64,000 nucleotides of DNA from Streptomyces sp. NBC_00102. GTDB lineage: Bacteria > Actinomycetota > Actinomycetes > Streptomycetales > Streptomycetaceae. Where the stretch lies: positions 620,001 through 684,000 of the forward strand of contig NZ_JAPEMC010000001.1 of NCBI RefSeq assembly GCF_026343115.1, read 5' to 3'. Position numbers and translations under genes: made by a program. The notes below the pieces were generated by a model. It was not told where the DNA came from. It was given only the letters and a program-made list of their open reading frames with translations, and made no database searches. This document shows, one piece after another, positions 17,739 through 28,435 of the stretch; position 1 is the stretch's first letter, and every line of letters starts with the position of its first letter.

Positions 17739-17825
17739 TCAGATGGCGCGCATTCGACACATACGGCGAGCACCGGGCGTACTGATCGCCTCGGTCGCAA
17801 GGGTGCGGCTGCTCGTCGTGGTCAT
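17739..17825 (-). CDS. Candidate leader peptide of the metNIQ operon (28 aa)
   Basis: A 28-codon frame, ATG start, beginning MTTTSSRTLATE and ending ARRMCRMRAI. It sits 225 nt upstream of metN on the same strand. Arg, Met and Cys cluster at the C-terminus, just before a hairpin, as in Streptomyces leader peptides upstream of sulfur-related genes that end in Cys-Arg. The ribosome binding site is weak (only a GGGG directly at the start), so translation is uncertain. Confidence 0.4.
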   Translation of the reverse strand: MTTTSSRTLATEAISTPGARRMCRMRAI

Positions 17826-18154
17826 GCCCCAAGTAAAACAGACGTAACGGAGACCGGAACCAGCGCGTCCGCATGCCGGACACCCTGACGGAGATCACCG
17901 CCCGCCGCCGCGCCTCCCTCGTTCCCTCCTGAAGCACCCCATCTGACCTGCGCACATGCGGACGTCCGCCGGGCGGGCCCGACCGAGACGCACCCCCGCA
18001 CCCGGCCCGGCGGCCTGTGGCGGACGCCACGGGCGCGCCTCCGGGGGCCCGCGCACCCGCCGTCGGCGGCGCCCCGGCCACCGCCCTTCGTATACGACCG
18101 CCGGGATCCGGGGCCGGACGCGGGCACCGGGTCCGGCCGTAATACCCTCGGCTC
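17826..18154. other. Divergent spacer between the metN leader and the membrane protein pair
   Basis: About 330 nt without a gene. At 18140-18145 a TAATAC box ends nine bases before the ATG at 18155, so the plus-strand transcript may be leaderless. The metN side has a locally AT-rich patch (AAGTAAAACAGACG) that could hold its promoter. Confidence 0.4.
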
Positions 18155-18514
18155 ATGCTCGACGCCCTGACGGTCACGCTCGCCGTGGCCGCGCTCGCCC
18201 TCGCCGCCTGGTGCGGATTCGCCGCCTACCGGGACCAGCCGACCAAGGACTGGCACTTCATCGGTATGGCGGTCGTCACGCTGCTGGCGCTCGCCCAGCT
18301 GGTGGTGGGGATCGTGCAGCTGTCACGCGGCGAGCGCCCGGAGCAGGGCATGACGATCTTCATCTGCTATCTCATCGGCTGTTTCGCGGCCGTGCCCGCG
18401 GCCGGCTTCCTGTCGTTGACCGAGCGGACCCGCTGGGGCTCGGCGACCGTGGCCGCCGGTGCGGTGGTGCTGGCCGTGCTCGAGGTACGGCTCTACGACA
18501 TCTGGGGAAACTGA
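18155..18514 (+). CDS. Small integral membrane protein
   Basis: 119 residues with about four hydrophobic segments (LTVTLAVAALALAAWCGFAA, FIGMAVVTLLALAQLVVGIV, IFICYLIGCFAAVPAAGFL, VAAGAVVLAVLEVRL). No catalytic motif. One base separates its stop from the GTG of the next gene, so the two are co-translated. This suggests a small two-component membrane complex of unknown function. Confidence 0.75.
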   Translation: MLDALTVTLAVAALALAAWCGFAAYRDQPTKDWHFIGMAVVTLLALAQLVVGIVQLSRGERPEQGMTIFICYLIGCFAAVPAAGFLSLTERTRWGSATVAAGAVVLAVLEVRLYDIWGN

Positions 18515-18515
18515 C

Positions 18516-18965
18516 GTGACCGACACCGATCGCACCGAGACCCCGGCACCTGCCGAAGCGGCGGAGCGGAAGCCGTCGTTCGACCTGGGTACCGGCCCGG
18601 GACGCGTACTCGTCTGGTTCTACGGGGTGTTCACGGTCGCCGCCGCCTCGCGGGCGATCGTCCAGATCATCCTGGACTTCGGCAAGGCGCCGCTGGCGTA
18701 CGTACTGTCGGCCGTCGCCGCCCTGGTGTACGGGTTCATCACGTACTCCCTGGTGCGCGGCGGGGAGAAGGCCCGCCGGGCCGCCCTGGTCTGCTGTGCC
18801 GCCGAGCTGACGGGCGTTCTGATCGTGGGTACGTGGACGATGGCGGATCCCTCCGCCTTCGCGGACGCCACCGTCTGGTCGGACTTCGGCATGGGCTACG
18901 TCTTCATCCCGGTGATCCTCCCGATCACCGGACTGCTCTGGCTGCGCCGGGCCAAGCAGGCCTGA
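18516..18965 (+). CDS. Small integral membrane protein, partner of the preceding gene
   Basis: 149 residues: a charged Glu/Pro-rich N-terminus (VTDTDRTETPAPAEAAERK) and about four membrane spans ending in PVILPITGLLWLRRAKQA. GTG start one base after the upstream stop. No known domain recognised. Conserved pairing with the previous gene is the only functional clue. Confidence 0.75.
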   Translation: MTDTDRTETPAPAEAAERKPSFDLGTGPGRVLVWFYGVFTVAAASRAIVQIILDFGKAPLAYVLSAVAALVYGFITYSLVRGGEKARRAALVCCAAELTGVLIVGTWTMADPSAFADATVWSDFGMGYVFIPVILPITGLLWLRRAKQA

Positions 18966-19061
18966 GGCGCGGCCCGTTCAACCGGCCCCGCACCCCCGGA
19001 TTGATGCGCGGTCCCGCCCCCGCGCCCCGCGTACGGGCGGGACTTCGCGTTCCCTGCCTCC

Positions 19062-19568
19062 CTACGCGCTCGCCAGGTACTCCTGGGTCGCCGGGAGTTC
19101 CTTCTCCAGCAGGATCAGCCGCACCCCGTCCTCGCCCGTCTCGGCGCCGACCTGCGCGTATCCGGCGCGGCGGTAGAGGCGCAGGTTCCCCTCGCTGCGG
19201 TGGCCGGTGTGCAGCCGGAAGCGGGTGGCGGCGCGCTCGGCCGTGAGCCCGGCCTCCGCCGCGCGCAGCAGCCGGGCGCCGAGGCCGTGGCCCTGGAGCC
19301 GGGGGTGGACGCAGAGTTTCCCGATCCGGCCGGTGCCGTCCTCCGCCGTGCTACCCCGGACCGCGCCGACGACCTCGTCGCCGAGCCGGGCCACGAAGAC
19401 CAGGTCGGTGGCGAGTTCGTCCTGCACGGACTCCAGGGTCTGGACGAGCGGGTCGATCCGGTAGTTCCCGTAGAGCTCCGCCTCGCCCTGGAAACAGAGG
19501 TACTGGAGCCTGAAAAGCTGCTCGGCGTCGTCCGGGGTCGCCGCCGAGATGATCACGCTCATGCCCAT
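19062..19568 (-). CDS. GNAT N-acetyltransferase
   Basis: 168 residues: VIISAATPDDAEQLFRLQ, then acetyl-CoA loop LCVHPRLQGHGLGARLLRAA, then NLRLYRRAGYAQVG. A typical single-domain GNAT with unknown acceptor. The start is the ATG of MGMSVIIS because GGGAGG lies seven bases before it. Convergent with the membrane protein pair. Confidence 0.87.
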   Translation of the reverse strand: MGMSVIISAATPDDAEQLFRLQYLCFQGEAELYGNYRIDPLVQTLESVQDELATDLVFVARLGDEVVGAVRGSTAEDGTGRIGKLCVHPRLQGHGLGARLLRAAEAGLTAERAATRFRLHTGHRSEGNLRLYRRAGYAQVGAETGEDGVRLILLEKELPATQEYLASA

Positions 19569-19606
19569 GTGTGCATGCCTCCCGCTCACCTGATAAGGCC
19601 GGTTGT

Positions 19607-20185
19607 TTATCGCACCATTCCCCGCGCTCCGGGGGCGGCAACCTCCGTCGCGAGCAATCTGCGGAGACATCCGAGACATCGGGAACGAATCGGCCCCAGA
19701 CTGCCCTGTGACATACCCAACTCTCCCGCGATCTCGCGGTAGGTGCGGTCGCCCGGGTCGAGCAGAGCGTTCAGCACCCCGGCGCAGCGGCCGGGCAGCC
19801 GGGCGACGGCCGCGCGCAGCGCCCGGCGTTCGTCGGCGCCGAGGGTGGCACGTTCGGGGCAGCTGCCCGGTCCCGCGACCGGGCCGTCCTCGGCGTGCGG
19901 GTGCTCGCGCACCGCGGCCCTGCGGTCCCGGCGGACCTCGGCGCGCACGGTGTCGCGCACCCAGCGGACCGGGTCGGGTGCCGGTGCGCCGGAGGCGAGG
20001 CGCTCCAGCAGCCGCAGCCAGACGGTCTGTTCGAGGTCGGCCGGGTCCGTACCCGCCGCCGGCGCCTCGGCCGTCACCTCGGCGCGGACGAGCGGATGCA
20101 GGGCCGTCAGCACCACCACGGTGTACGCGGTGGGAGCGGCCGGAGCGCGGCCGGCGGGATGCGTGGGGCGGTCGGCGGGGTTCAC
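19607..20185 (-). CDS. Sigma-70-like RNA polymerase factor
   Basis: 192 residues, GTG start. The N-terminal half resembles ECF sigma region 2 (ALHPLVRAEVTAEA, DLEQTVWLRLLERL, PVRWVRDTVRAEVRRDRR). The C-terminal half carries a region 4 helix-turn-helix (YREIAGELGMSQGSLGPIRSRCLGCLRRLL). It should direct RNA polymerase to a small set of promoters. No anti-sigma gene is adjacent. The close spacing to the acetyltransferase at 19062 (38 nt) suggests one transcript. Confidence 0.8.
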   Translation of the reverse strand: MNPADRPTHPAGRAPAAPTAYTVVVLTALHPLVRAEVTAEAPAAGTDPADLEQTVWLRLLERLASGAPAPDPVRWVRDTVRAEVRRDRRAAVREHPHAEDGPVAGPGSCPERATLGADERRALRAAVARLPGRCAGVLNALLDPGDRTYREIAGELGMSQGSLGPIRSRCLGCLRRLLATEVAAPGARGMVR

Positions 20186-20307
20186 GCCCGCTCAACGCGT
20201 GCCGCGCGCGGGCGGTTGCCGTGCGCGGGAAGTGCCACCCGACCGGGGCACGGCGGGTCCGGCGCTGACGCGGACCGGCCCTGCCCCGGCGGGTGTGCGG
20301 TGGCCCG

Positions 20308-21495
20308 TCAGGCGCGGCGGGCGTCGGCGGCCGCGAGCAGCGCGGTGTCGGCGTTGTCGGAGAAGATGCCGTCGATGCCGGTCGCGAAGTAGGCGCGGAA
20401 GGCGCCGAAGGCGTCCCCGTACGCGTTGGGGTCGGTGCCCCGGCGGAACTCGGTGGGCAGGAAGGTGTTCTCGTTGCGCATCGTGTACGGGTGGAGGACC
20501 AGCCCCTGCGCGTGCGCGTCCCGGACCAGGGTGGTCGGCGCGGCGAGACGGCCGGCGGAGTCCCTGGGGATGACCAGGTCGAGAGTGGGGCCGATGCCCT
20601 GGGCGAAGGAAGCCATCCACTTCAGGCCCGCCGGGGTGACGAGGTCGGCGACGGTGCGCGGATCGCCGGCTTCGGTGAAGTCCCAGGGGCGCGAGCTCGC
20701 GCCGCCGAGCAGCACGATGCGCGGGGTGGAGACCAGTCGGGAGAGCCTCCGCACGGAGTCGGGTTCGAAGGACTGGAGGATGAGCGCGGCGTCGGCGCGG
20801 TCGCGGCCGTAGCGGCGCAGCAGCTTGGCGAGCGGCTCCTCCAGGGCCATTCCGAGGTTCCGGAAGTACGAGGGGTGCTTGGTCTCGGTGTAGAGCCAGA
20901 CCGGCTTGCCGCGCTTGCGGCCCTCGGCGTCGGCCCAGCGCAGGACCTCCTCGAAGGTGGGGATCTCCCAGCGGCCGTCGTACAGGGTGTTCTTCTGACG
21001 GTTGCCGGGGATGCGCTCGGTGGCTCGCAGGGTCTTCAGCTCGGCGAGAGTGAAGTCCTCGGTGAACCAGCCGGTCAGCGCGACCCCGTCGACCGTCTTG
21101 GTGGTCCTGCGGGCCGCGAACTCGGGGTGGGAGGCGACGTCGGTGGTGCCGCTGATGTCGTTCTCGTGGCGGCAGACGAGGTGGCCGTCCTTCGTCGGGA
21201 CGAGGTCCTGCTCGACGATGTCCGCGCCGAGGTCCAGGGCGAGCTGGTAGGAGCCGAGGGTGTGCTCGGGGCGGTAGCCGCTGGCGCCCCGGTGGCCGAC
21301 GACGGTGGGGACGGGCAGGTCGTGCAGGCGGCGCCCGGCGCCGCTCTTCCTGTCGCGGTCGTCGTGGCCGCGGTCGTCGTGGCCGTCGGCCGCGGCGGTT
21401 CCGGCGGCTGCCGACAGGCCGAGAGTGGTCGTGCCGAGCACCGCGGCTCCGAGCAGGGCCCGGCGGCCGGGGCTCTTGCGCGTACGCTCTGTCAT
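20308..21495 (-). CDS. glpQ: Exported glycerophosphodiester phosphodiesterase
   Basis: 395 residues. A twin-arginine type signal (GRRALLGAAVLGTTTLG) leads to the GDPD fold: VVGHRGASGYRPEHTLGSY (catalytic His and metal-binding acidic residues), DIVEQDLVPTKDGHLV, and FATGIDGIFSDNADTAL near the end. It hydrolyses glycerophosphodiesters outside the cell to glycerol-3-phosphate, a phosphate source. GAGGAG sits six bases before the ATG. Divergent from the acyltransferase gene. Confidence 0.94.
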   Translation of the reverse strand: MTERTRKSPGRRALLGAAVLGTTTLGLSAAAGTAAADGHDDRGHDDRDRKSGAGRRLHDLPVPTVVGHRGASGYRPEHTLGSYQLALDLGADIVEQDLVPTKDGHLVCRHENDISGTTDVASHPEFAARRTTKTVDGVALTGWFTEDFTLAELKTLRATERIPGNRQKNTLYDGRWEIPTFEEVLRWADAEGRKRGKPVWLYTETKHPSYFRNLGMALEEPLAKLLRRYGRDRADAALILQSFEPDSVRRLSRLVSTPRIVLLGGASSRPWDFTEAGDPRTVADLVTPAGLKWMASFAQGIGPTLDLVIPRDSAGRLAAPTTLVRDAHAQGLVLHPYTMRNENTFLPTEFRRGTDPNAYGDAFGAFRAYFATGIDGIFSDNADTALLAAADARRA

Positions 21496-21735
21496 GGACG
21501 CTCCTCGCATGTGATGTTCGGTGGCGGTACCGGCTTCGGCGCGGCCCCGAGCGTAGGCACGAAGGCCGTACTCCGGGGGTCGGGCGGGCCAACGCACCGC
21601 GAACACAGGTCAACACTGCGTATCCGTCGTGTGAACCCGATGTGCGGTCGGCGGGTCGCCGCGAGTATCGTCCTCACCTGCACAGACCATCGCGTCACCG
21701 CCCCGGCCGGCCCGGCCACGACACCGGAGGAACCG

Positions 21736-22407
21736 TTGTCCCGACTCACGGTCATCAAGGCAGTGCTCGGCCCGATCCTGCGCCTGATGTTCCGGCCTCA
21801 GATCGAGGGTGCCGAGAACATCCCTGGAACCGGTCCGGTGATCCTCGCGGGCAACCACCTCACCTTCATCGACTCGTTGATCATGCCGATCTGCTGCGAC
21901 CGGCCGGTGTACTACATCGGCAAGGACGAGTACGTCACCGGCAAGGGCATCAAGGGCCGCATGATGGCCTGGTTCTTCACCGGCAGCGGCATGATCCCGG
22001 TGGACCGCGACGGCGGACGGGGCGGTGTCGCGGCGCTGATGACGGGCCGCCGGGTGCTGGACGAGGGCGGCGCCTTCGCCATCTACCCGGAGGGCACCCG
22101 CTCCCCCGACGGCCGGCTCTACCGGGGGCGTACGGGCATCGCCCGCCTGACCCTGATGACGGGCGCGCCGGTGGTTCCCTTCGCGATGATCGGCACGGAC
22201 AAGCTCCAGCCGGGCGGCGCCGGGATTCCGCGGCCGGGCAAGGTCACGGTCCGCTTCGGCGAGCCGATGGAGTTCTCCCGGTACGAGGGCATGGACCGCG
22301 ACCGCTATGTGCTGCGCGCCGTGACGGACTCGGTGATGTCCGAGGTCATGCGCCTCTCCGGCCAGGAGTACGTGGACATGTACGCGACGAAGGCGAAGGC
22401 CGCGTAA
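21736..22407 (+). CDS. 1-acyl-sn-glycerol-3-phosphate acyltransferase family protein
   Basis: 223 residues of the PlsC family: motif I NHLTFIDSL (NHxxxxD variant of HxxxxD), motif II GMIPVDRDGG, motif III YPEGTRSPDGRLYRGRTGIA, motif IV VVPFAMIGTD. It transfers an acyl chain to lysophosphatidic acid or a related lysolipid at the membrane. TTG start with a GGAGG box five bases upstream; no ATG fits better. A strong terminator follows. Confidence 0.9.
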   Translation: MSRLTVIKAVLGPILRLMFRPQIEGAENIPGTGPVILAGNHLTFIDSLIMPICCDRPVYYIGKDEYVTGKGIKGRMMAWFFTGSGMIPVDRDGGRGGVAALMTGRRVLDEGGAFAIYPEGTRSPDGRLYRGRTGIARLTLMTGAPVVPFAMIGTDKLQPGGAGIPRPGKVTVRFGEPMEFSRYEGMDRDRYVLRAVTDSVMSEVMRLSGQEYVDMYATKAKAA

Positions 22408-22421
22408 CCGCGGTACGGCAT

Positions 22422-22468
22422 GAAGGGCCCGCCGCCCGGGAGAGCTTTCCCCGGGCGGCGGGCCCTTC
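22422..22468 (+). terminator. Terminator of the acyltransferase gene
   Basis: A 19-bp perfect stem (GAAGGGCCCGCCGCCCGGG and its complement) with a 9-nt loop, 14 nt after the stop codon. Confidence 0.92.
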
Positions 22469-22553
22469 GCGTCTTTGGACGCCGCCGTCGGCGGCGGAGC
22501 GCGTCGCGGTTATTCGGAGGCGCGGTGGGCGGGCGGGGGGTACGGTCCCGGGC

Positions 22554-23294
22554 GTGACCGACAAGGAAGACTTCTTCGGAGAGCGGATCGCGGCGGCCTA
22601 CGACGATCCTTCGGACGGCATGTTCGCACCGGAGGTGGTGGGGGCGACGGCGGACTTCCTGGCGGAGCTCGCGGGCGGCGGCCGGGCGCTCGAACTGGGC
22701 ATCGGTACCGGGCGGATCGCGCTGCCGCTGGCGCGGCGCGGGGTCCCGGTGCACGGCATCGACCTGTCCCGGGCGATGGTGGAGCGGCTGCGCGCCAAGC
22801 CGGGCGGCGAGGCGATCGGGGTGACGATCGGGGACTTCACCGGGACGCGGGTGGACGGCTCCTTCAGTCTCGCGTACCTGGTCTTCAACACGATCATGAA
22901 CCTGACGACCCAGGCGGACCAGGTGGCCTGCTTCCGCAACGTCGCGGACCACCTCGCGCCGGGCGGCACCTTCGTGATCGAGGTGATGGTCCCCGAGCTG
23001 CGCAGACTCCCGGCCGGACAGCGGATCGTGCCCTTCCACACGAGTGCGACGCGCTGGGCGTACGACGACTACGACGTCGCCACCCAGTCGGTGAGCTCGA
23101 ACTACGTGGACCTGGCCGACGGGCGGGGCGAGTACCGCTCGATCCCGTTCCGCTACGTGTGGCCGGCCGAACTCGACCTCATGGCGCAGCTCGCCGGGAT
23201 GCGGCTGCGGGAGCGTTACGAGGACTGGGACCGGAGCCCGTTCGGCAACGAGAGCGGCCGGCACGTCTCGGTGTGGGAGAAGCCGGCCGGCTGA
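22554..23294 (+). CDS. SAM-dependent class I methyltransferase
   Basis: 246 residues, GTG start. Motif I is ALELGIGTGRIALPLA, followed by GIDLSRAMVERLR, and the post-I to III region includes FNTIMNLTTQADQVACFRNVADHLAPGGTFVIE. The fold is that of the type 11/25 methyltransferases. The substrate is unknown. Downstream lies a HAD-like gene on the same strand, 76 nt away. Confidence 0.88.
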   Translation: MTDKEDFFGERIAAAYDDPSDGMFAPEVVGATADFLAELAGGGRALELGIGTGRIALPLARRGVPVHGIDLSRAMVERLRAKPGGEAIGVTIGDFTGTRVDGSFSLAYLVFNTIMNLTTQADQVACFRNVADHLAPGGTFVIEVMVPELRRLPAGQRIVPFHTSATRWAYDDYDVATQSVSSNYVDLADGRGEYRSIPFRYVWPAELDLMAQLAGMRLRERYEDWDRSPFGNESGRHVSVWEKPAG

Positions 23295-23370
23295 CGGCGG
23301 CAGGGTGGGGGGGCGGCCCGTCGGCCGTATGTCGTTACCGCTCCGGGCCGTCGGGCGGCAGCATGGGGGC

Positions 23371-23880
23371 ATGGGCACCAAACCGCTGCTGCTGATCGAC
23401 ATCGACGGTCCGCTGAACCCCTACATGGCGCTGTCCAGGCGGCGGGATCCGGAGGGGTACCGCCGCCACCGGATGCGCCCGACGGGCTGGGAGACCGGGC
23501 AGGCGCTGCCGGTGCTGCTCAACCCGGAGCACGGCACACGACTGCTGGCGCTGGCCGACCGGTACGAACTGGTCTGGGCGACCACGTGGAAGGACGAGGC
23601 CAACACGTGGGTGGGCCCGCATCTGGGGCTGCCGCCGCTGCCGTTCGTCGACTGGCCGGAGGTGGGCGGGAGTTCGGGGGACGGGACCTTCTGGAAGACG
23701 CGGCACGTGGTGGCGTACGCGGCGGGGCGGGCGTTCGCCTGGATCGACGACGAGGTCCGCGAGCAGGACCGGGCGTGGGTGGCGGCCCACCACCCGGGCC
23801 CGGCGCTGCTGCGGCAGATCGATCCGGCGGTCGGCCTGGAGCCGCCGGACTTCGACGCGCTGGCCGCCTGGGCGGCCTGA
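23371..23880 (+). CDS. HAD-fold hydrolase, RNA-repair-domain type
   Basis: 169 residues: LLLIDIDGPLNPYMAL at the N-terminus (HAD motif I DxDG), then LALADRYELVWATTWKDEAN (motif II region) and AFAWIDDEVREQD (acidic motif IV). It resembles the HAD domain found in Swiss-Army-Knife RNA repair proteins. Phosphatase activity on an unknown substrate is expected. The start is the ATG of MGTKPLLLIDID. Confidence 0.75.
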   Translation: MGTKPLLLIDIDGPLNPYMALSRRRDPEGYRRHRMRPTGWETGQALPVLLNPEHGTRLLALADRYELVWATTWKDEANTWVGPHLGLPPLPFVDWPEVGGSSGDGTFWKTRHVVAYAAGRAFAWIDDEVREQDRAWVAAHHPGPALLRQIDPAVGLEPPDFDALAAWAA

Positions 23881-23942
23881 GACGCCCGGGCGTCCGGCGT
23901 CCGGCGTCCGGGGTGGGTGGCCGCCTCCGGAGTGGGTGGCCG

Positions 23943-24914
23943 TCAGCTCCAGGGCAGGGTGGCCCGGTGCCGCCAGTACGCTTCCGGGTCCTCCACGAGG
24001 GTGGCGAACCGGGCCCGTTCCTCCTCGTCCAGGTCGAGCGTGACGGCGTGCAGGTTCCCGGAGAGCTGGCCCACCGTGGCGGCGCCGGAGAGGACGACAC
24101 CGGCCCAGGGCTGGTGGAGCACATGGGCGAGGGCGACCGCGTCGCTGCCCAGCTCCCGGTCCAGGGCGATCTCGCGGATCAGCGCCGGGGCCTCCGTACC
24201 GGCCAGCCGCCCGTTGGCCATGCCCTCCTTGACGATCACCGTCAGGCCGGCTCCGTGGGCCTCGGCGAGCGCCGGGCCCGCCGAGGTCTCCAGAGCGTTG
24301 AAGGTGGCCTGGACGGTACGGAAGAGGGGTTCGCCGTCGACCGTGACGGCCAGGGCAGCCAGGATGGCGTCCTTCTGACCGGGGCCGCTGGTGGAGAGGC
24401 CGATCGTGACGCCCTCGGCCGCCAGGTCGGCGAGCCGGGCGTGGAGTTCCTTGTCGGTGAGGGCCGGGCTGTCGGCGGTCACCGAGTGGATCTGGTACAG
24501 GTCGAGCCGGTCGCCGAGCAGCGCGCGGGTCTCGGCGCGCTGCCGGTCGAAGGTGGCCGCCGTGTGGTCCTTGACCTCGTGGGCCTCGGCCTCGACGGAC
24601 CAGTCGGCGGTGTAGGTGTAGCCCCATTTACTGCCGACCACGACGTCGTCGAGGGCGGGGCGGGCGGTCAGCCACTCGGCGAGGAACGCCTCGGAGCGGC
24701 CGTAGGAGCGGGCCACGTCGATGTAGCGGACGCCCTGGGCGTAGGCCGCGTCCAGGAGTTCGTGGGTGCGGTCGCGCAGGGCGTCGGGGGTGCGGTCCTC
24801 GGGCAGGTCGAGGTCGCGGTGGAGGTTGATGTAGCCGGGCCTGCCGACGGCGGCCAGGCCGAGCCCGATGTGGGCGGTCGAGGCGGTGGCCGCGGTCAGG
24901 CGGTCGAATGGCAT
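23943..24914 (-). CDS. Aldo/keto reductase
   Basis: 323 residues with the AKR barrel: GVRYIDVARSYGRSEAFLAEWL (catalytic Asp/Tyr region), VVVGSKWGY (catalytic Lys), LDLYQIHS (catalytic His), and a C-terminal cofactor-binding segment. NADPH-dependent reduction of an unknown carbonyl compound is expected. ATG of MPFDRLTAA with GAGGAG six bases upstream. It converges with the HAD-like gene. Confidence 0.88.
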   Translation of the reverse strand: MPFDRLTAATASTAHIGLGLAAVGRPGYINLHRDLDLPEDRTPDALRDRTHELLDAAYAQGVRYIDVARSYGRSEAFLAEWLTARPALDDVVVGSKWGYTYTADWSVEAEAHEVKDHTAATFDRQRAETRALLGDRLDLYQIHSVTADSPALTDKELHARLADLAAEGVTIGLSTSGPGQKDAILAALAVTVDGEPLFRTVQATFNALETSAGPALAEAHGAGLTVIVKEGMANGRLAGTEAPALIREIALDRELGSDAVALAHVLHQPWAGVVLSGAATVGQLSGNLHAVTLDLDEEERARFATLVEDPEAYWRHRATLPWS

Positions 24915-25268
24915 CGCGGGCTCCTCGTGTTCCGGGGGGCGGTTCTCCACCCTTCCTCGTCAACGTAGCCCGCGGTGCCGTTCGTACACCTCCGCCCCGC
25001 CTGCGGACCACTGTTCCCGGTGAGGAAGGGACCTTCCGGGTTTTGAGCGTTCGCGTACCGGATGCGGCGGGGCGCCCCGACAACGCGGCGAGGTGCCGTG
25101 GCTGTCGTCGCACAGTCGCCGGCAGGCGCGGAACAGCTCTTGGGTGCGATCGCGGGGCGCGGCCGGCTCCGGGCGACCGGGCCCCGCGGAACCTGCCCTC
25201 GGGTACCTCACCCCTGTCCGGTCCGGTCCGGACGAGGGCGGCCAGGGGCGTGATCCGAATGTGGCGCC
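24915..25268. other. Intergenic region between the aldo/keto reductase and argH terminator
   Basis: About 350 nt; no gene seen. It holds the reductase promoter region. No repeat or RNA signature stands out. Confidence 0.4.
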
Positions 25269-25287
25269 GCCCGCCCGGAGGGCGGGC
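25269..25287 (-). terminator. Terminator of argH
   Basis: GCCCGCCC / GGGCGGGC stem with a GGA loop, 24 nt beyond the argH stop codon. Confidence 0.6.
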
Positions 25288-25310
25288 CGGCGGGACTTTC
25301 GGGACTCGCC

Positions 25311-26969
<1,659 letters not shown>

Positions 26970-26998
26970 TCACCCCGGTGATGGAGGTGCGGGATGCC

Positions 26999-28219
26999 TC
27001 AGGCGGCGGGCGCTGGTTCAACGGCCCATGCCTGCCAGGGGGTACGGGCAGCGATCGCCGCCCGCCACGGGCGCAGCGCCTTCGGAGGCGTGCCCACCGC
27101 CGCCACCCCGGTCAGGAGGGGGCCGGTGCGGTAGGCGACGACGAAGGAGCCGCCGGCCATGTCCCCGTCGACGAGGCGGGCCTCGTCGTGGTCACGGAGA
27201 TGCCCGTACGCCTGGATCTTCAGCCCGTACTGGTCGGACCAGAAGTAGGGGACGGGTGCGAACGGCCGGGGACGGCCGGGGTTCAAGAGGTTGCGGGCCG
27301 CGGCCATGCCCTGCTCGGCGGCGTTCGTACGGTGCTCGACCCGCATGCCGGTACCGAACAGCGGGTTGTGCCACCGGGCCACGTCCCCGGCGGCGTGGAC
27401 GCCGGGAGCCGCGGCGCAGTACGCGTCGCACACCACCCCGTCGGCCAGGTCGAGACCGCTGCCGGCGAGCCACTCGGTGTTGGGCCGGGTGCCGATGGCG
27501 ACCAGTACGTCGTCGGCCTCGGCCTCCGTCCCGTCGGACAGGTGCACCCCCGCGGCCCGGCCCCGGGCCGTCCTGATCCCGGTGGCGCTCGTGCCGGTTC
27601 TCAGGTCCACGCCGTGGTCCCGGTGGAGCCGGGCCAGGCGGGCCCCCATCCGTCGGCCGAGGACATGGGCGAGCGGGACGTCGGCGGGTTCGACGAGGGT
27701 GACGGCCGCGCCGAGCGAACGGGCGGCGGCGGCCGCTTCCGTACCCAGGAACCCGGCGCCCACCACGACCAGCCGGCCACCCGCCGCCAGGCGGTCACGG
27801 AGCGCCAGGGCGTCCCCCAGGTCGCGCAGGACGTGGACGCCCGGGGTGCCGCACTCCGGCAGGCGGCGGGGCCGGACCCCGATGGCGACGACCAGGTTGT
27901 CGTAGCGGAGTTCGGTGCCGTCGGCGAGGGTCACCGTCCGTGCGGCCGGGGACAGGGCGGCGGCGGGCACCCCGAGCCGCAGGTCCAGCCCGAGCGCCTC
28001 CAGATCCTCGGGCCGGCGCAGCCGCAGGCGGTCCGCCCGCCATTCCCCGGTGAGGATCTGCTTCGACAACGGCGGCCGGTCGTAGGGAGCATGGGCTTCC
28101 TCGCCCACGAGCGTGAGGGAGCCGTCGAACCCCTCGCGCCGCAGGGTTTCGGCGGCCGAAAGACCTGCCACCGAGGCGCCCACCACCACGATGCGGCGCG
28201 GCCGCGCCGCTGCCGTCAC
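26999..28219 (-). CDS. FAD-dependent ferredoxin reductase
   Basis: 406 residues. FAD-binding dinucleotide motif IVVVGASVAGLSAAETLR at the N-terminus, the APYDRPPLSKQILTG segment typical of rubredoxin/putidaredoxin reductases, a second GxGxxG (LVVVGAGFLGTEAAAAA) for NAD(P)H, and AAGDVARWHNPLFG near residue 290. It passes electrons from NAD(P)H to the ferredoxin encoded just upstream, for the P450. Its GTG overlaps the ferredoxin stop (GTGA). The 3' end lies next to the argH promoter. Confidence 0.92.
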   Translation of the reverse strand: MTAAARPRRIVVVGASVAGLSAAETLRREGFDGSLTLVGEEAHAPYDRPPLSKQILTGEWRADRLRLRRPEDLEALGLDLRLGVPAAALSPAARTVTLADGTELRYDNLVVAIGVRPRRLPECGTPGVHVLRDLGDALALRDRLAAGGRLVVVGAGFLGTEAAAAARSLGAAVTLVEPADVPLAHVLGRRMGARLARLHRDHGVDLRTGTSATGIRTARGRAAGVHLSDGTEAEADDVLVAIGTRPNTEWLAGSGLDLADGVVCDAYCAAAPGVHAAGDVARWHNPLFGTGMRVEHRTNAAEQGMAAARNLLNPGRPRPFAPVPYFWSDQYGLKIQAYGHLRDHDEARLVDGDMAGGSFVVAYRTGPLLTGVAAVGTPPKALRPWRAAIAARTPWQAWAVEPAPAA

Positions 28220-28410
28220 TCCTCCTCCAGCCAGATCGCCGCGGCCGGGCAGACGGCCACGGACTCCCGCACGTCCTCGTGGTGCACGGCTTCCGGCCGG
28301 TCGACGAGGACTTGGACGATGCCGTCGTCGTCCTGGTCGAAGACGGCCGGGGCAGCCAGGACGCACTGCCCGGACGCGACGCACTTGGGCTGGTCGACTT
28401 TGACGCGCAT
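28216..28410 (-). CDS. Small 3Fe-4S ferredoxin
   Basis: 64 residues: MRVKVDQPKCVASGQCVLAAP, then a middle segment and SVAVCPAAAIWLEEE. The Cys pattern CxxxxxC ... CP, with no cysteine in the second position, is that of 3Fe-4S ferredoxins that serve actinomycete P450s. Encoded 25 nt after the P450 gene and overlapping the reductase gene by 4 nt, so it is the electron carrier between them. Confidence 0.95.
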   Translation of the reverse strand: MRVKVDQPKCVASGQCVLAAPAVFDQDDDGIVQVLVDRPEAVHHEDVRESVAVCPAAAIWLEEE

Positions 28411-28435
28411 GTGCTTCTCGTTTCTGTGGTCGGTA

